Below, piece after piece: positions 46,669 through 58,166 of a stretch of 64,000 bases of DNA (the stretch's first letter is position 1; each line of letters begins with the position of its first letter). Below the pieces are notes generated by a model. It had not been told where the DNA came from, did no database searches, and saw nothing but the letters and a program-made list of their open reading frames with translations. The stretch comes from Ectobius pallidus. Taxonomy: Eukaryota; Arthropoda; Insecta; Blattodea; Ectobiidae. The stretch is taken from positions 43,267,502 through 43,331,501 of the forward strand of contig CAXKWD010000008.1 in the NCBI GenBank assembly GCA_964059195.1, given 5' to 3'. A program made the translations under genes and the position numbers.

Positions 46669-47798
46669 CACAGTATAAGTATTAATACAGTACAGAAACT
46701 CAGCCCGTTTTTCTGCCAGCCGAGCATGCGCGCGAATTTACTAGCGATCATAGCGGCCATATAGTAAGACTACAGAAACTACTCCGGGAAGTATGTAAAT
46801 AAATAGGAGTGTTGTATTAATTAGAACACGCTATATTCGAAAGGACCTTATTATTCTGCTGTAAATTTCAGTAATAATAAAAGACAAAATCCTGAATTGC
46901 ATTTCTTCACTTTCTTGAAACATCCAGAAAGGTAAGAACGAAAATAAGTAATATTTATTGTAGGTCTACTGGCTTACTCGTGATTCTGGTGTGGTTATGT
47001 TTCAAGTTACTTTAATGTAATATTTTTATATGTTATTCTGTTGTAATGATTTCTGGTGTATAAAATAGGTCATTAATGGTCGACAAGAAAACCTAGTAAC
47101 AAAATATGTAAAATATTTGAGTGAAAATTACCGTCTATGCTTGACACACGCCGAAAACAGACAGTTTATGAATTCCTATAAAAACTCGTTAATTAAAACT
47201 GCTGTACCGACGGTGTCTTCAATTCCAAATGCTCATGAATTTTTTGTTTTGTTTAATGGAGTCCATCCTGCAGTAATTGACGCTACGTAGACCTACAATA
47301 AATTGAAGTCGTATATTGCCATATAAAGCAAAGAATCAAAATACACTGTCAACAATGATGTGCAGGATGAACAACGTGACAGACCTATAATATAATTTAC
47401 GTAATTAATATGTAGGCTATTTATTATCATAATTTGAATTATAAATTATATTAAAGGGCAATGATTTTAAAGGAAAAATACTAGGCCTAGGTACAGTCCT
47501 TAACAGTAGCCTATTTAGGTATCGTTTACCTCTTCTTAACTAGAATATCTCAATACATTATCTGTTTTATTATTTCTTAAATTTAAAATTAGATTTGCAT
47601 TAAATAAAAATATTCTGTATTTTTCTCTTTTAACATAACATATTTTGCGATGTGTTTATGTATTTTCCCAAGCCATTTCATATGATGAGAATGTAGCTTT
47701 ACTCAATCTCCGCATGGAGCGTTAGTGTCGTCCAGTCAACATGTTGTCATAGGACTTTTAACACACAGTTTCTTTACTGTATTAATACTTATACTGTG
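46669..47798 (+). mobile_element. P-like element with 7-bp target duplication
   Basis: Termini CACAGTATAAGTATTAATAC (left) and the same inverted (right) stay matched for about 32 bp. CTATCAC flanks both ends (46662-46668 and 47799-47805). It carries a split THAP domain, the DNA-binding module of P-element transposases; P-type duplications are 7-8 bp. At 1.13 kb it lacks the catalytic region. Confidence 0.65.
46850..47245 (+). pseudogene. THAP zinc-finger domain, two exons, cysteines lost
   Basis: The first part (about 46858-46932) reads NNKRQNPELHFFTFLKHPER followed by GTAAG, a THAP beta strand with a splice donor. The second (about 47083-47245) reads NYRLCLTHAENRQFMNSYKN then KTAVPTVSSIPNA, matching the CxxH pair and the terminal AVPTxF box of THAP. 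The first CxxC pair has become SAVNF, so zinc binding is gone. Confidence 0.75.
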
Positions 47799-47859
47799 CT
47801 ATCACTTTGAAATGTCACTAAGTTTAAATTCTGATATTCCAAAATCGAATTTAATTCAA

Positions 47860-48790
47860 TGAAATGTCATCCACATGCCCTGTCCCAAACCTCGGTTTTG
47901 TATATTCTAATGCATTTTTCCACAAAACAAAATGTTATTTCCTTTTCAACTTTTTTCTTGTCAATGAGTATGAATGTGTGAAGAATAATAACCCCTAAAA
48001 AATAAAATGAAATAAAATTGTCACCCCACCTAATCTACATAAAGAATGTCCCAAGGGTTTTTGGTCATCCACATGGCTGAAAAGAATGGAATTTTTTCTG
48101 CAGAAATGAGAAATTTGTATAACTGGCAACAGTGTTAGAAAGCCAACAGGGCAGCTTGTGGTTGAATTGTAAGGTTGAATTTTGCTTGCTTACAAACAGT
48201 TTAGGATTAACAAAGGACTTTGGATCATTTTCAAGGAAAGCGTTTTTATTCCCCGTCATTAACATGGCTTCTAGAAAGTAGGCAGAAAGTGAATATTTAT
48301 TAATTTTGATTATGCACTATGATAAACCTTCCAATTCAAAGTGCTTGACTGAAGTTGAGCTTACAGAGGTTTAGGAATGGCTTGCTGAGACCACTTAAAC
48401 TCCTTTTTTGTCATCCACATGCCTGATTTTTGTGTCATCCACATGCCTCATGAAGGGGTATGTGGATGACTCTCAAGTCATGTAGATGATAAATGTAGGA
48501 TACTATTGTGTTTGCGGTGTCTGTGACCTGTACTTAAGATCTTAAAACTGATTAAATGAATTTCTGCTTGATTCCCCCTCCCCCAAAACCATAAAAACAC
48601 AGTCTCGTTAAGTTTACATTAATTCCGGATTATGCACACAAATTTGCAAATTTGGGGCAAAATCAACTGAAGTATGCTGAGAAAAATATAAAATCGCATA
48701 AAGAAAAGCAGATTGTTGCCAAAGTTAGTCATTAATGTGGCCTTCTGCCATCCACATGTACACGGATCTCATTCACATGGCTTTAAAAAA
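47860..48790. mobile_element. Probable nonautonomous element with ATCCACATG words
   Basis: GTCATCCACATGCC or its inverse recurs at about 47868, 48065, 48410, 48433, 48468, and 48750. Exact ends and target duplication are not clear. The arrangement parallels the elements at 12013 and 14131, each with its own repeated word. Confidence 0.5.
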
Positions 48791-49310
48791 TAAATAAATT
48801 AAAATAAGTAAAAATATAAACATTTAAGCTCTGCTGGTGTCATATTATAATCAAGTAACCCCTGAAGTATTTTAGTGATTTTTTTGAGATTTTTAAACAA
48901 AGTAAAAAATTTGGATTTTAGGCTACACACTCCAAATTTTCTCGTATTTGAAGAATCGCCCATATACAGAAGGTACATTTCTGTGAAATAATTAGCGGAG
49001 TTATTTTCCACTGAATTTTGTGAAATGTTGACATAGGCCTATTTTAAGAATTTCAAGTTGCAATAGTATTCTGGAGGTCCTGGATCAAATCCCGGAGCCG
49101 GTCAATTTGACATGGATTTTGTTAATTTTATTTTTTATTTTTATGTGAGTCATGGTATCAAGGTATCACAAATCTGTAGTTCTGCTGACGCTGGTCAATT
49201 TTAATCTGATTAAAAAAACTTATTTTCTTCATATCATAATTGCAATTATAATTGATTCAACAAAAACATTCTGGCACTTTGTTATATCAGTTTACCTGAT
49301 TTTATTTAAT
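48791..49310. other. Mostly unassigned; tRNA-like scrap near 49075-49115
   Basis: GGAGGTCCTGGATCAAATCC looks like a decayed SINE head. There is nothing else I can support. Confidence 0.35.
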
Positions 49311-50040
49311 TATTCAATTCATTAATTAATCCGTCAATTAGTTTATTTATCCACCCTTCCATCCATCCACTCATCCATCCATCCACTCATCCATCCATTA
49401 ATTCATTCATCCATCCACATATCCAACAATCTATCTATTACTTAATTTATTTCTGGATCAATGGATGGATAGATGGATGAATTAATAATTAATGGGTGGA
49501 TGGGGTGGATAAATGGATGTAATCGTTCCCAAGATGGGGTGGATGGATGGAAGAATCAATGAATGAATGAGTGGATGAATAAATGAATGAACGGATGAGT
49601 TATGATCTGATTGATTGCTTGATCTATGGACTGATTGATTAATGGATGGATGGATGGCTGGATGAATGGATGAATGTTTGATTTATGGGTGCATCGATAT
49701 AAGGATGGATTCATTAAATAGGTATCCAACAATCTATCTATTACTTAATTTATTTCTGGATCAATGGATGGATAGATGGATGAATTAATAATTAATGGGT
49801 GGATGGGGTGGATAAATGGATGTAATCGTTCCCAAGATGGGGTGGATGGATGGATGAATGAATGAATGAATGAGTGGATGAATAAATGAATGAACGGATG
49901 AGTTATGGTCTGATTGATTGCTTGATCTATGGACTGATTGATTAATGGATGGATGGATGATGAATGGATGGATGTTTGATTTATGGGTGGATCGATATAA
50001 GGATGGATTCATTAAATAGGTAGATGGTGACACAGGTAAA
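49310..50040. repeat. Tetranucleotide array with strand switch and 303-bp tandem duplication
   Basis: Up to about 49440 units read CATCCATCC; afterwards ATGGATGGATG. The segment from ATCCAACAATCTATC (49421) recurs at 49724, an offset of 303, including a unique phrase CGTTCCCAAGATGGGG, and stays near-identical to about 50025. Confidence 0.92.
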
Positions 50041-50211
50041 AATTAATTAATGAAGGGCAAAGTGTTTCCTCAATATGGCTACTAGTTTATGAAACTTAAA
50101 TTTTATATACGTAAAATTATTAACTATATTACAATTATACATCGTTACATTTTTTTAAAATTGAAAACATACCGTAATTAAAATTTCATCTTGTAAAGTT
50201 GAAATAATTTA
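50041..50211. other. No supported feature
   Basis: AT-rich sequence, probably the 5' edge of the LINE tail that follows. Confidence 0.4.
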
Positions 50212-50893
50212 TTGCGGCGTCCCAAACTGTTCATTCGTTCATTTTCTGAATTTAACGTTTTCACCATAGACCAAATTTACAAGTACGTCATACTGGATTA
50301 TTTTCATAAACATCGTGACAATTACAAGTCAGAATCTCACGTATATAGGCCTAACACACGAAGGAATCAATTTAATTTATTGCTTGAACCAAAACGTGTT
50401 ACAACTGCTGGAGCTAAGCACTGTTCAAGTTTTAGCCCAAGACTATTCAATTCATTTATTACCAACCATCCTAATCTAAATAGGTTAAACAACAAACAAT
50501 TTAGGTCTAAAATTAGAAAATTTGTATAATTATTACTTCTGTTTTCTACTATTACTGTTATAACTTTTTCATATTAAACTTTAAAATTTGGATAGAACTT
50601 AATTTCTTTGTTTTTTACTAAAATTTGAACTAATAAATTGTTATGTATTATTATTGTATTACCTCGTACCTTTGTATTGTAAATAGAACATGTTCTAACC
50701 TTTTATACATAATATTTTGTCATACTTCTCCAAATTATGTATTGTTTTAAGTAATTATTTAGTATAAGTTTTTCTAATATATTGAACTGAACCACCCCCG
50801 AACACAAGCTCTGCTTCTTCGGGTGGTGTATCAACTTTTTTTAAATATATTTTTCGTGTAATTTGGAACAATAAATTGTAATTGTAATTGTTC
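50212..50893 (+). pseudogene. 5'-truncated LINE, RT C-terminus and 3' UTR
   Basis: The 105-residue frame has SESHVYRPNTRRNQFNLLLE, SPRLFNSFITNHPNLNRLNN and FRSKIRKFV, the post-RT segment of an L2/CR1-like polymerase. A 3' UTR with CGGGTGGTGTATCAAC and a repeated TTGTAA tail (50873-50893) closes it. The frame is a different family from 22833 and 31800. Confidence 0.8.
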
Positions 50894-51110
50894 ATCTATT
50901 AATTAATCAATCAATGCATCAATCAATCCATCCATCATCCAGTCAGTAATTCATCCATTGATAGATCCATTCATCCATTTAATAATTAATTAATGCTTAA
51001 TGATTAATTAATGGATGAATGATTGATTGATGGATTCATTTAATAATGGATGGAAGGATGAATGATTGAATGGATGTATAAATCACGGATGGGTGGATGG
51101 GTGGTTGCAC
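50894..51110. repeat. Tetranucleotide array with strand switch near 50990
   Basis: CAATCCATCCATC units give way to TGGATGAATGATTG units about 50985-51000. Confidence 0.88.
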
Positions 51111-51155
51111 ATACACACACCATATAGGCTATGTGTGTATATATATATATATATA

Positions 51156-52150
51156 CAGTGTGTCCCACGCAAGAGTTGGCCAATGACGCGGGTTCCTGCG
51201 GCGCGGCGGGCACAGCTCCAACTCCCGAGCGATCGGGTGAAATATCTACGCTAATGAAGCCGCGATCGGTGTTATGATTCAGGTTCTCACATTTACAGTT
51301 GGAATTACAATGAAAATAAACACGTACCTCACCACAAGGGATGTTGGAAATGTTCTCCTCTCGCATCCACACAACACTAACACCATTTTAGGAAATTTTC
51401 TTTCACGCGCATAACTCCAGCTTCCGAGACAGAGTTCATTTCTCTGTGATAGGCCTATGTGATATTGTCTTTAAGTTCTGCTAACAGTATGTGAATATTA
51501 TTTATGGAGAAACTTGAAAAATAAAGTGTATAGGTCAACTTCCCGTACATTACAAAGGAAACGGGTGAAATATCTACGCTAATAAAGCCCGCTCTTGGTG
51601 TAATTGTTCAGGTTCTCACAAAGAAAAACATATGTGATTTATTACATCATCTTGCAAGGACGCAAGACGTCGGTTTTTAGCAAAATTCCCAGGTGTACGT
51701 CCTCCAAGCAGAGAAGCCGTGCGAAAACTTGTAAGCAAACTTCAGGAAACTGGTTCGATTCTCGATAGTAACTTAAACGAGGGACCAAGCGGCGCGTACT
51801 TACTGAACAGAAATTAGATCAAACCCAAACACATTAGAAGAACTTAAAGACAATATCAGAAGAGAAAATAATTCTATCTCGGAAGCTGAACTTATGCGCG
51901 TGAAAGAAAATTTCTTAAAAAGGTTCCAATGTTGTGTGGATGCAAGAGGAGGACATTTCCAACATCTCTTATGATGAGGTACGTGGTTATTTTCATTGTA
52001 ATTCCAACTGTAAATGTGAGAACCTGAATCATAACACCGATCGCGGCTTCATTAGCGTAGATATTTCACCCGATCGCTCGGGAGTTGGAGCTGTGCCCGC
52101 CGCGCCGCAGGAACCCGCGTCATTGGCCAACTCTTACGTGGGACACACTG
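51156..52150. mobile_element. Mariner fold-back derivative in a (TA)n target
   Basis: The ends CAGTGTGTCCCACGCAAGAG and inverse GTGGGACACACTG lie inside a TA microsatellite. Arms of about 240 bp each encode the same transposase C-terminus (plus-strand ISEAELMRVKENF and GGHFQHLL; minus-strand copy at 51300-51390). The middle (51674-51800) holds an N-terminal helix-turn-helix remnant, KFPGVRPPSREAVRKLVSKL, as in DUF4817-bearing mariners. So the left end is an inverted duplicate of the right. Confidence 0.88.
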
Positions 52151-52342
52151 TATATATATATATATATATATCTTTTATATTTAAATCCAATTTTCAGTGT
52201 GTGGTTGAATGTTTCCCCTTCTGCCATTACAGTTAACTGATCTATTTGTGCTACCTGGAAACCTGTTTAGAAACAAGCTGTATAATATAAATATAATATC
52301 ATATATATACATATGATATTATATGAAGTTATACATATATTT

Positions 52343-52645
52343 TAGAGGTACACCGTGGCGTAGTGGTTGAGGCACTGCACTACAAACCAGAAGGTCGCGG
52401 GTTCGATTCTCGATGAGGTCGGTGGGATTTTTCAATTGGCCTAATCCTTTTGGTGGCACTATGGCCCTGGGGTCTACTTAGCCTCTAAGAGAAATGAGTA
52501 CCAGGAGCAATCCTGGCGATAAAGGCAGCCAGTGTGTAAGGCTAACAACCTAACCACTTTCATGTGCCAAATGTCTAAAATCTGGGAGCCTCATCTCCTG
52601 GAACCCTCTGAGCCTCCATGGCATGTATAGGGAATGCTTTGCACT
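52343..52645 (+). mobile_element. tRNA-derived SINE, perfect 14-bp target duplication
   Basis: TTATACATATATTT occurs at 52329-52342 and 52646-52659. A-box GTGGCGTAGTGG, B-box GGTTCGATTCT (52400-52410), then GGTGGCACTATGGCCCTGGG and GGCGATAAAGGCAGCCAGTG in the body. The perfect duplication suggests recent insertion. Confidence 0.93.
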
Positions 52646-52659
52646 TTATACATATATTT

Positions 52660-53200
52660 ATATAATAATTATATATTTATATAATAAATATTATTTATAT
52701 TAGATTTCATATTATGTATTATAAACAGGGTCTCACGGAGAGCGATTGATAGGGACATGAATTCAGTGAAGAGTGGTATAAAGAGGGGAGGGATGAAGGA
52801 AAATTCAGAATGATGGAAAGCTAGACAAATCGGATGGTTGAGAGTGATTAGGGGATAAAAGAATATTAATAGATGAAGTGACTATTTTATGGAAGCTTTC
52901 TACAACCAGTGTGCGTTTTTAATAATGCTGTTATGATTTATGATAATATGCTATATGGTTTGTTGTTTATTGCTTACTACCAATGTTGAAACATAAGCAT
53001 ATAACCTAAGAATTTAAAGTTAATGTTTCAAGGTAATGCAGATATTTTCTACTAGATATAATTTACATTTGCCATTACCTGTGCTAACGTAATTAATAAA
53101 TTTTCATGTAATTTTGTTTGCCTTAGTGAGTATAAGGAATTATTTCGTGCAATATTGAATACTTTCATGCTTAAGAGAGCTGCCATATTGTTTACAATCG
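52660..53200. other. No supported feature
   Basis: AT-rich sequence with one GA-rich stretch (52735-52860, GAGAGCGATTGATAGGGACA) that may be a LINE scrap. Confidence 0.4.
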
Positions 53201-53639
53201 TCGTTCGTCAAATGCTCACCAGAGCCGCTGTGATCGATTCAGCATTACCAACTAACCGCAGATTACGCTGAAACCAGCTCAGCGCGTGAAATCTAGCGAA
53301 TTATAAATTTCGACACATTGTGTGATTGGAATTTAGAAACTTCATACGAATTCATAAAGTAGACGGTGAAAAATCGTACAGTAAATGAATGCAACATTTT
53401 CCATACGTTAGATTAATAGTTTTCCGTAATGACGCCTCAGGATAAAGCATGTCAAATATCTCTAAAACCACTCATTGGAAAACGGAAACTCGTATGTTAC
53501 TACAACACCTGTCCTTAACCTCACTTGTTCATATGTCATTTCAATACATCGACGGTTGGACTAAACAATTAAAGGAAAAGTCTTTGTCTTTAATTAGGGA
53601 CTTCAATTAATGAATTTAATGGTAATTCTGGTAATGACG

Positions 53640-54640
53640 TAATGAATTAACCTTATTGGTGAAACCTAACTCAGGGCGGCAAATCTCATCGAATCAGAAT
53701 TAATATGACATAATTTGTTTATGTTATACCAATTGCGCAATCAATGCGTATAAAAATCGCTCGGGGCAATCCACGCCCGCCTTTTCGCCAGTAATCATCT
53801 CAAGAACTGCACGCAAGTTTGTCGCCGATTTTTCGGCCAAACAAAGACATCATGGGTACCAGTTAGTTTCAGCTGCCATGAATAGTCAATAACAGCACGT
53901 GGCTGTGTCGCCACTCACAACATGGAACATAGAATTCATGGATCTTCTAATTAGTTTCTATTAATACAGTTCATATACTACGCTTCGCCTATATATATTA
54001 CTGATACAATATAGTGTATTATACTACGCTTCGCCTTCATACAATTTGTCATAATGTAGTGCATCGCTCATAACCTCCAAGTGCTTCACAACACAACATT
54101 GTATGTAGTACGTCGCTCATAACCTCCAAGTGCTTCACAACACAACACTGTACAACATGTAACTATTTCATCATTCTCCTTGGCAAGGTTATGTACAACA
54201 CTGTAAATTTATTTAACCAAATCTTGGTGATGGAATCATTATTGTTCACTGCACATTGCCAACGTAACTAACATCAAGATTGTGTCACAGTCATTACATC
54301 AACCTCAAGTCAACCTCAAGAGAACAATACTCAAGAAGATTTAAATCTATCACTCATTCAACTCAAGACTGTGCTTCAAACAGTGTTAAATTTCTTCAAT
54401 TTTATTTTGTTTTTATTTCTATATGTGTAATCAGTGATCTTTATGAGTGATCAGTGCTTTCGCCGCTCATTTCACTAATAAATAGCAACCTCCAGTATTT
54501 AATAAATAAATAAATTACTAACCCCAAGGTTTGTGAATTTCTTATTTTTGATTTACGATGTAGGGTCCAAATTCAGTTTTTATCCTTTTACCCTTTCCTT
54601 CTTATACGGTCCGTCTTACCAGAGGTATAACCCCCTACAA
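53640..54640 (+). mobile_element. Possible solo LTR
   Basis: GCGTATAAAAATCGCTCGGG (53746) looks like a TATA box followed by a GC-rich start region; about 730 bp later AATAAATAGC and AATAAATAAA offer polyadenylation signals, and the block ends near CCCCCTACA (54638). A 46-bp direct repeat (CGCTCATAACCTCCAAGTGC at 54066 and 54114) lies within. No coding region, primer site or target duplication was found, so this may instead be something else. Confidence 0.25.
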
Positions 54641-54960
54641 CCAATGTAATATTGCAATTTGAAAAATGCGCTCGGGAAATTTTTAAAAATCGCTCCTGTA
54701 AGTGAGCATATCTAGTTAGCTCTGATCAAAATAGAAAGGGCTCACTGTCACCGTAATACTCGACCGGTGCATTTTGAAAAGAAAGAGCGAGATAGCAGGA
54801 GAAAGTTATTTGTGTAGAACACAAAGACGGCTGCAGGCAGAAGCTGAGAATCTGTTAACATAAGATAGCCTAAATAAAATAAAGCTAGCAAGTGATTTCG
54901 TTTGCATGTACGATATTAACTATATTTAACCCTTTTAAATTCTTGTTTCTTAAAGATTTC
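54641..54960. other. No supported feature
   Basis: Sequence without recognised motifs, possibly the 5' flank of the Merlin-like element. Confidence 0.4.
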
Positions 54961-55084
54961 TATATTATTTTAAACAGCAAGAACACAAGATGCCATGACC
55001 GAGAGCCCCTACAGGCATCGTAGCCACTGCGGAAATTCTACAAAACAAAGCAATTTTGGCAGAGGTGATCGACCTGTTGTCGAT

Positions 55085-55968
55085 CACCGATGCTTTTAGA
55101 GATGACAATACTGGCTAGCTAGGCATAGGCTTATAAGGAATACCTTCACTTGCGACAGGTGCAACGGGGCCTGCACTCTAACAAAATCTGCTAGAAGCAT
55201 AGATGGAAAGGAATGGGCATGTCCTGTATGTAAACAGAAGAAAACCATACGGCATGGATCTTTCTTTTCGCAAAATCACTTGTTCCTCTTGCAAGTAATG
55301 CTATTGACTTTATCTTCGGCATCAAATGTGCCACAAGAGAATATAATGACAACGGCTCGTATTGGTAGCAATCACACTGTTATTGATCGGTCTAATTTCT
55401 GCTGGGGGGAATGCGAGGAGCATTTGCTCAAACATGCAGGCGCTATTGGCGGGATGGATGCGAATGGCATGCCGATAATATTGTGGAAATTGATGAGAGC
55501 AAATTTTTCCACAGGAAATACCATAGAGGTGTTTTCCATGAGGGTCACTGGGTCTTCGGTGGCACTGAAAGAGGAACGGGAAAGTGTTTCCTCGTGGCAG
55601 TGCTGGATCGTACGGCTGCCACCCAGGAAGCGCTGATAATTCAGCACATTTTGCCAGGTTCTCACATAGTTTCAGATGGCTGGGCGGCTTATGCTCATAT
55701 TGATCAGATCAACAACGGAGTTTATATGCATTCCATTGTGAACCATAGGGAGAACTTTGTTGATCCTTATGACTGAGATACACACACGCAGACTGTGGAA
55801 AATATGTGGATGCGGGCAAAAAATAAATTAAGGCAACAGCATGGTACGGTACCAGAACTGTTTGCTTCTTATTTACATGAATTCATGTATAGAAGTGCAT
55901 TTAGAGATAATATGGAAAAGCTGATCAATCAGTTCATAGTAACCTTATCCGAGAATTACGGCATTTAA
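55085..55968 (+). pseudogene. Merlin (IS1016-like) transposase, broken
   Basis: An N-terminal zinc-ribbon trace (CDRCN, CPVCKQKK, GSFFSQ) lies in shifting frames at 55150-55270. The DDE core follows: EIDESKFFHRKYHRG (Asp at 55492), VFGGTERGTGKCFLVAVLDR, IVSDGWAAYAHID (Asp at 55675), NHRENFVDP and HTQTVENMW (Glu at 55798), then LHEFMYRSAF. This is the ISXO2/IS1595-like fold used by Merlin elements. A frameshift near 55485 and a TGA at 55774 inactivate it. Terminal repeats were not identified. Confidence 0.88.
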
Positions 55969-55979
55969 GCCTAATTATT

Positions 55980-56968
55980 GGAAGATGGCCGAGACATTGA
56001 TCAGTTCTTTGAAGTATGTTGAAATAAAATTTCTATACGAGAATTCGTGAAATTAATTTGTAAATGGTTTTCTGGTGCTCCCACCGAATTGCTTCTTTCC
56101 TTTTTTGCGATCATTCACAAATTTTCAAGGTTGATTGTGTGAAATTCCTGTCATTGTTTCAACGAAACATCACCTGTGATTTGCAATAGAATGCGTGTAT
56201 GTACTGTTAGTGGTACCTCGATATTGACATAAGTACCTTTCGCCATGAAATATGTGGAGACTGGCATTATGTATTGTAATGTAGGGGCCTTCTGGAGTTA
56301 ATGCACGTCAATTAGGAACTTTCATGAATAAATATTTTTCAGTTCCTCTTACTACCACAACTCCGAAAGATCCACTGTGGTTTTTCTATGGAAATGTTAT
56401 GATTTCTCAGTTTTCATTTCACAGGTGTGCTATTAATATCTAACCCGCCATGGTACTTGCCTTGTCCAAATACGTCTCATACTTTCTCATGCAGAAATAC
56501 TTCAAAGCAATGATGGTAATGCTGATACGAGCCTCATGTCTTATATTTGTAAATGTGGGGTTGCTAGATTTCATGAATTGGAAACCAAATAGAAATTTGT
56601 GTTTTTAATGCTTGAATATTCAGTCCTGAAATTTGAATGTTTTACATTTAAAATCGAGTTTCAGTAATAAGTTATAAAATCTTGAAGTTGTAATTCACTA
56701 TCAAAATCTAATATATTTTTTGTCCTTATTTTAGTACATTTTAAATCTGTAATCTGGCTACCTGAGAAGGACTGGCCAAAGGGATGATGTGGAGTTATTA
56801 ATTTCGAAGTGGCATCAAAATAAATTTAAGAAAATCAATATTCATGTATTAGCCTACATATTCATCAGATTATTGATATATGTCTGAAAAGAATAGACGA
56901 CTTTTTCTCGTATTTTTTTATAAACTGTAGTAATCCACAATTTCTTTTTTAAATTAAGTATTTCTGCA
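55980..56968. other. No supported feature
   Basis: AT-rich sequence after the Merlin remnant without recognisable coding or repeat structure. Confidence 0.5.
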
Positions 56969-57421
56969 TTTGCAACAACGTGAAGGCAGTGGCATAACTT
57001 ACACCCCCACACGGCAGGGGGCAGAGGACTAGAAGGAGCCCAAAAGTTGATGAGAATTTTCTGGTAATTTCAATCACGCGCATACATCTGATATCCCATG
57101 AAGCTTACTAAACCTATTCATTGCCTTTCTTTTAGAAGGCCCGAAGGCAACCGCGATTGTTCAGAACGACTTGATACGAAAATAGGTGTAACAACAGTAG
57201 CAGAAGTTATGAGACATTCCTGTTCCAATTATTCTGAAAAGAAATTCTGTCATTTCATTTTAATTTCTCTTGGGCCCCACCAAATATGATTAAAGTTAAG
57301 AGTTAAATGAGAGAGGAGTGCAATGTACAGCATAGCTTTACATGTGTAGCGTACTCATAGTAGCCTATAATATTGTCGGATAAGCTGAGTCCCTTACTAT
57401 ACCGATTTCTATACTAATAAG

Positions 57422-58120
57422 TAGGGTTCGGATGTTTGTGACATGTCATATTTTTATCCTGGCCTCCATTCTCGCTGCAAACACAAATTAAACATGAATT
57501 GCACGCTTGTTTTCCTGATCGTACCGTTTATATTTTGCATATAAAGTCATATTTTGGTAATTTTTGTGGTCTTGGTCATATTGAGGTCTTTTTTGTGGTG
57601 TTGGTCATATTTTGGCCATACTTTTAATATAATGTCATATTTAAGTTATAAATTCGATAAACGAGTACAATTATACAGTGTATGTACCGTACTACATGTT
57701 CGAGTTAAATTTGAAATTTCATTAAATTAATGTTCTTGCCAAATTAATAGTAGGCTAACTTAAGTTTTGAAATTAATGCAATTGTTCATATTTCATAGGG
57801 ACATGCATGGTCTATGAAATATTACAAGTATATGGAGCTGAATAAGGGAGCATACAGGAGAAAATTCTTTAAAAATAGAAGTTCATTGCAAGTTAAACTG
57901 TAAATCACTTGTAAAATTGTTAAAAAGTGATTACGTGATTGAATTCATGTGATGTACGAATGTAGTATCTTTAAACGTTTTAAATAGGAACATTCATTTT
58001 TTTGAAAATACGTTATTTTATTAGGTAATATTTAGAATTTTTGGGTCATATTTAGTCATTTTTAAGGACATATTTGCAGGCATATTTATGCTTTCTTATG
58101 TCATAAACATCCGAACCCTA
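57422..58120. mobile_element. hAT-type MITE, perfect 8-bp target duplication
   Basis: CTAATAAG flanks both ends (57414-57421 and 58121-58128). Termini TAGGGTTCGGATGTTT are perfectly inverted, continuing (G/A)TGACAT. The interior is full of GTCATATTTTGG-like repeats (57547-57640), without coding capacity. Confidence 0.95.
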
Positions 58121-58166
58121 CTAATAAGTCATGCCATGCTAGTCGGGCTAGGATTTCTATGATATA

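Noticed and set aside
52343..52415. Possible tRNA gene (good A and B boxes)
   Set aside because: Part of a longer unit with a 14-bp target duplication and no foldable full cloverleaf I could complete, so a SINE. The same holds for 22571, 27313, 35885 and 45209.
57098..57289. 63-codon frame on the plus strand
   Set aside because: It sits near the end of a DNA element, with no motif, and length is within chance.
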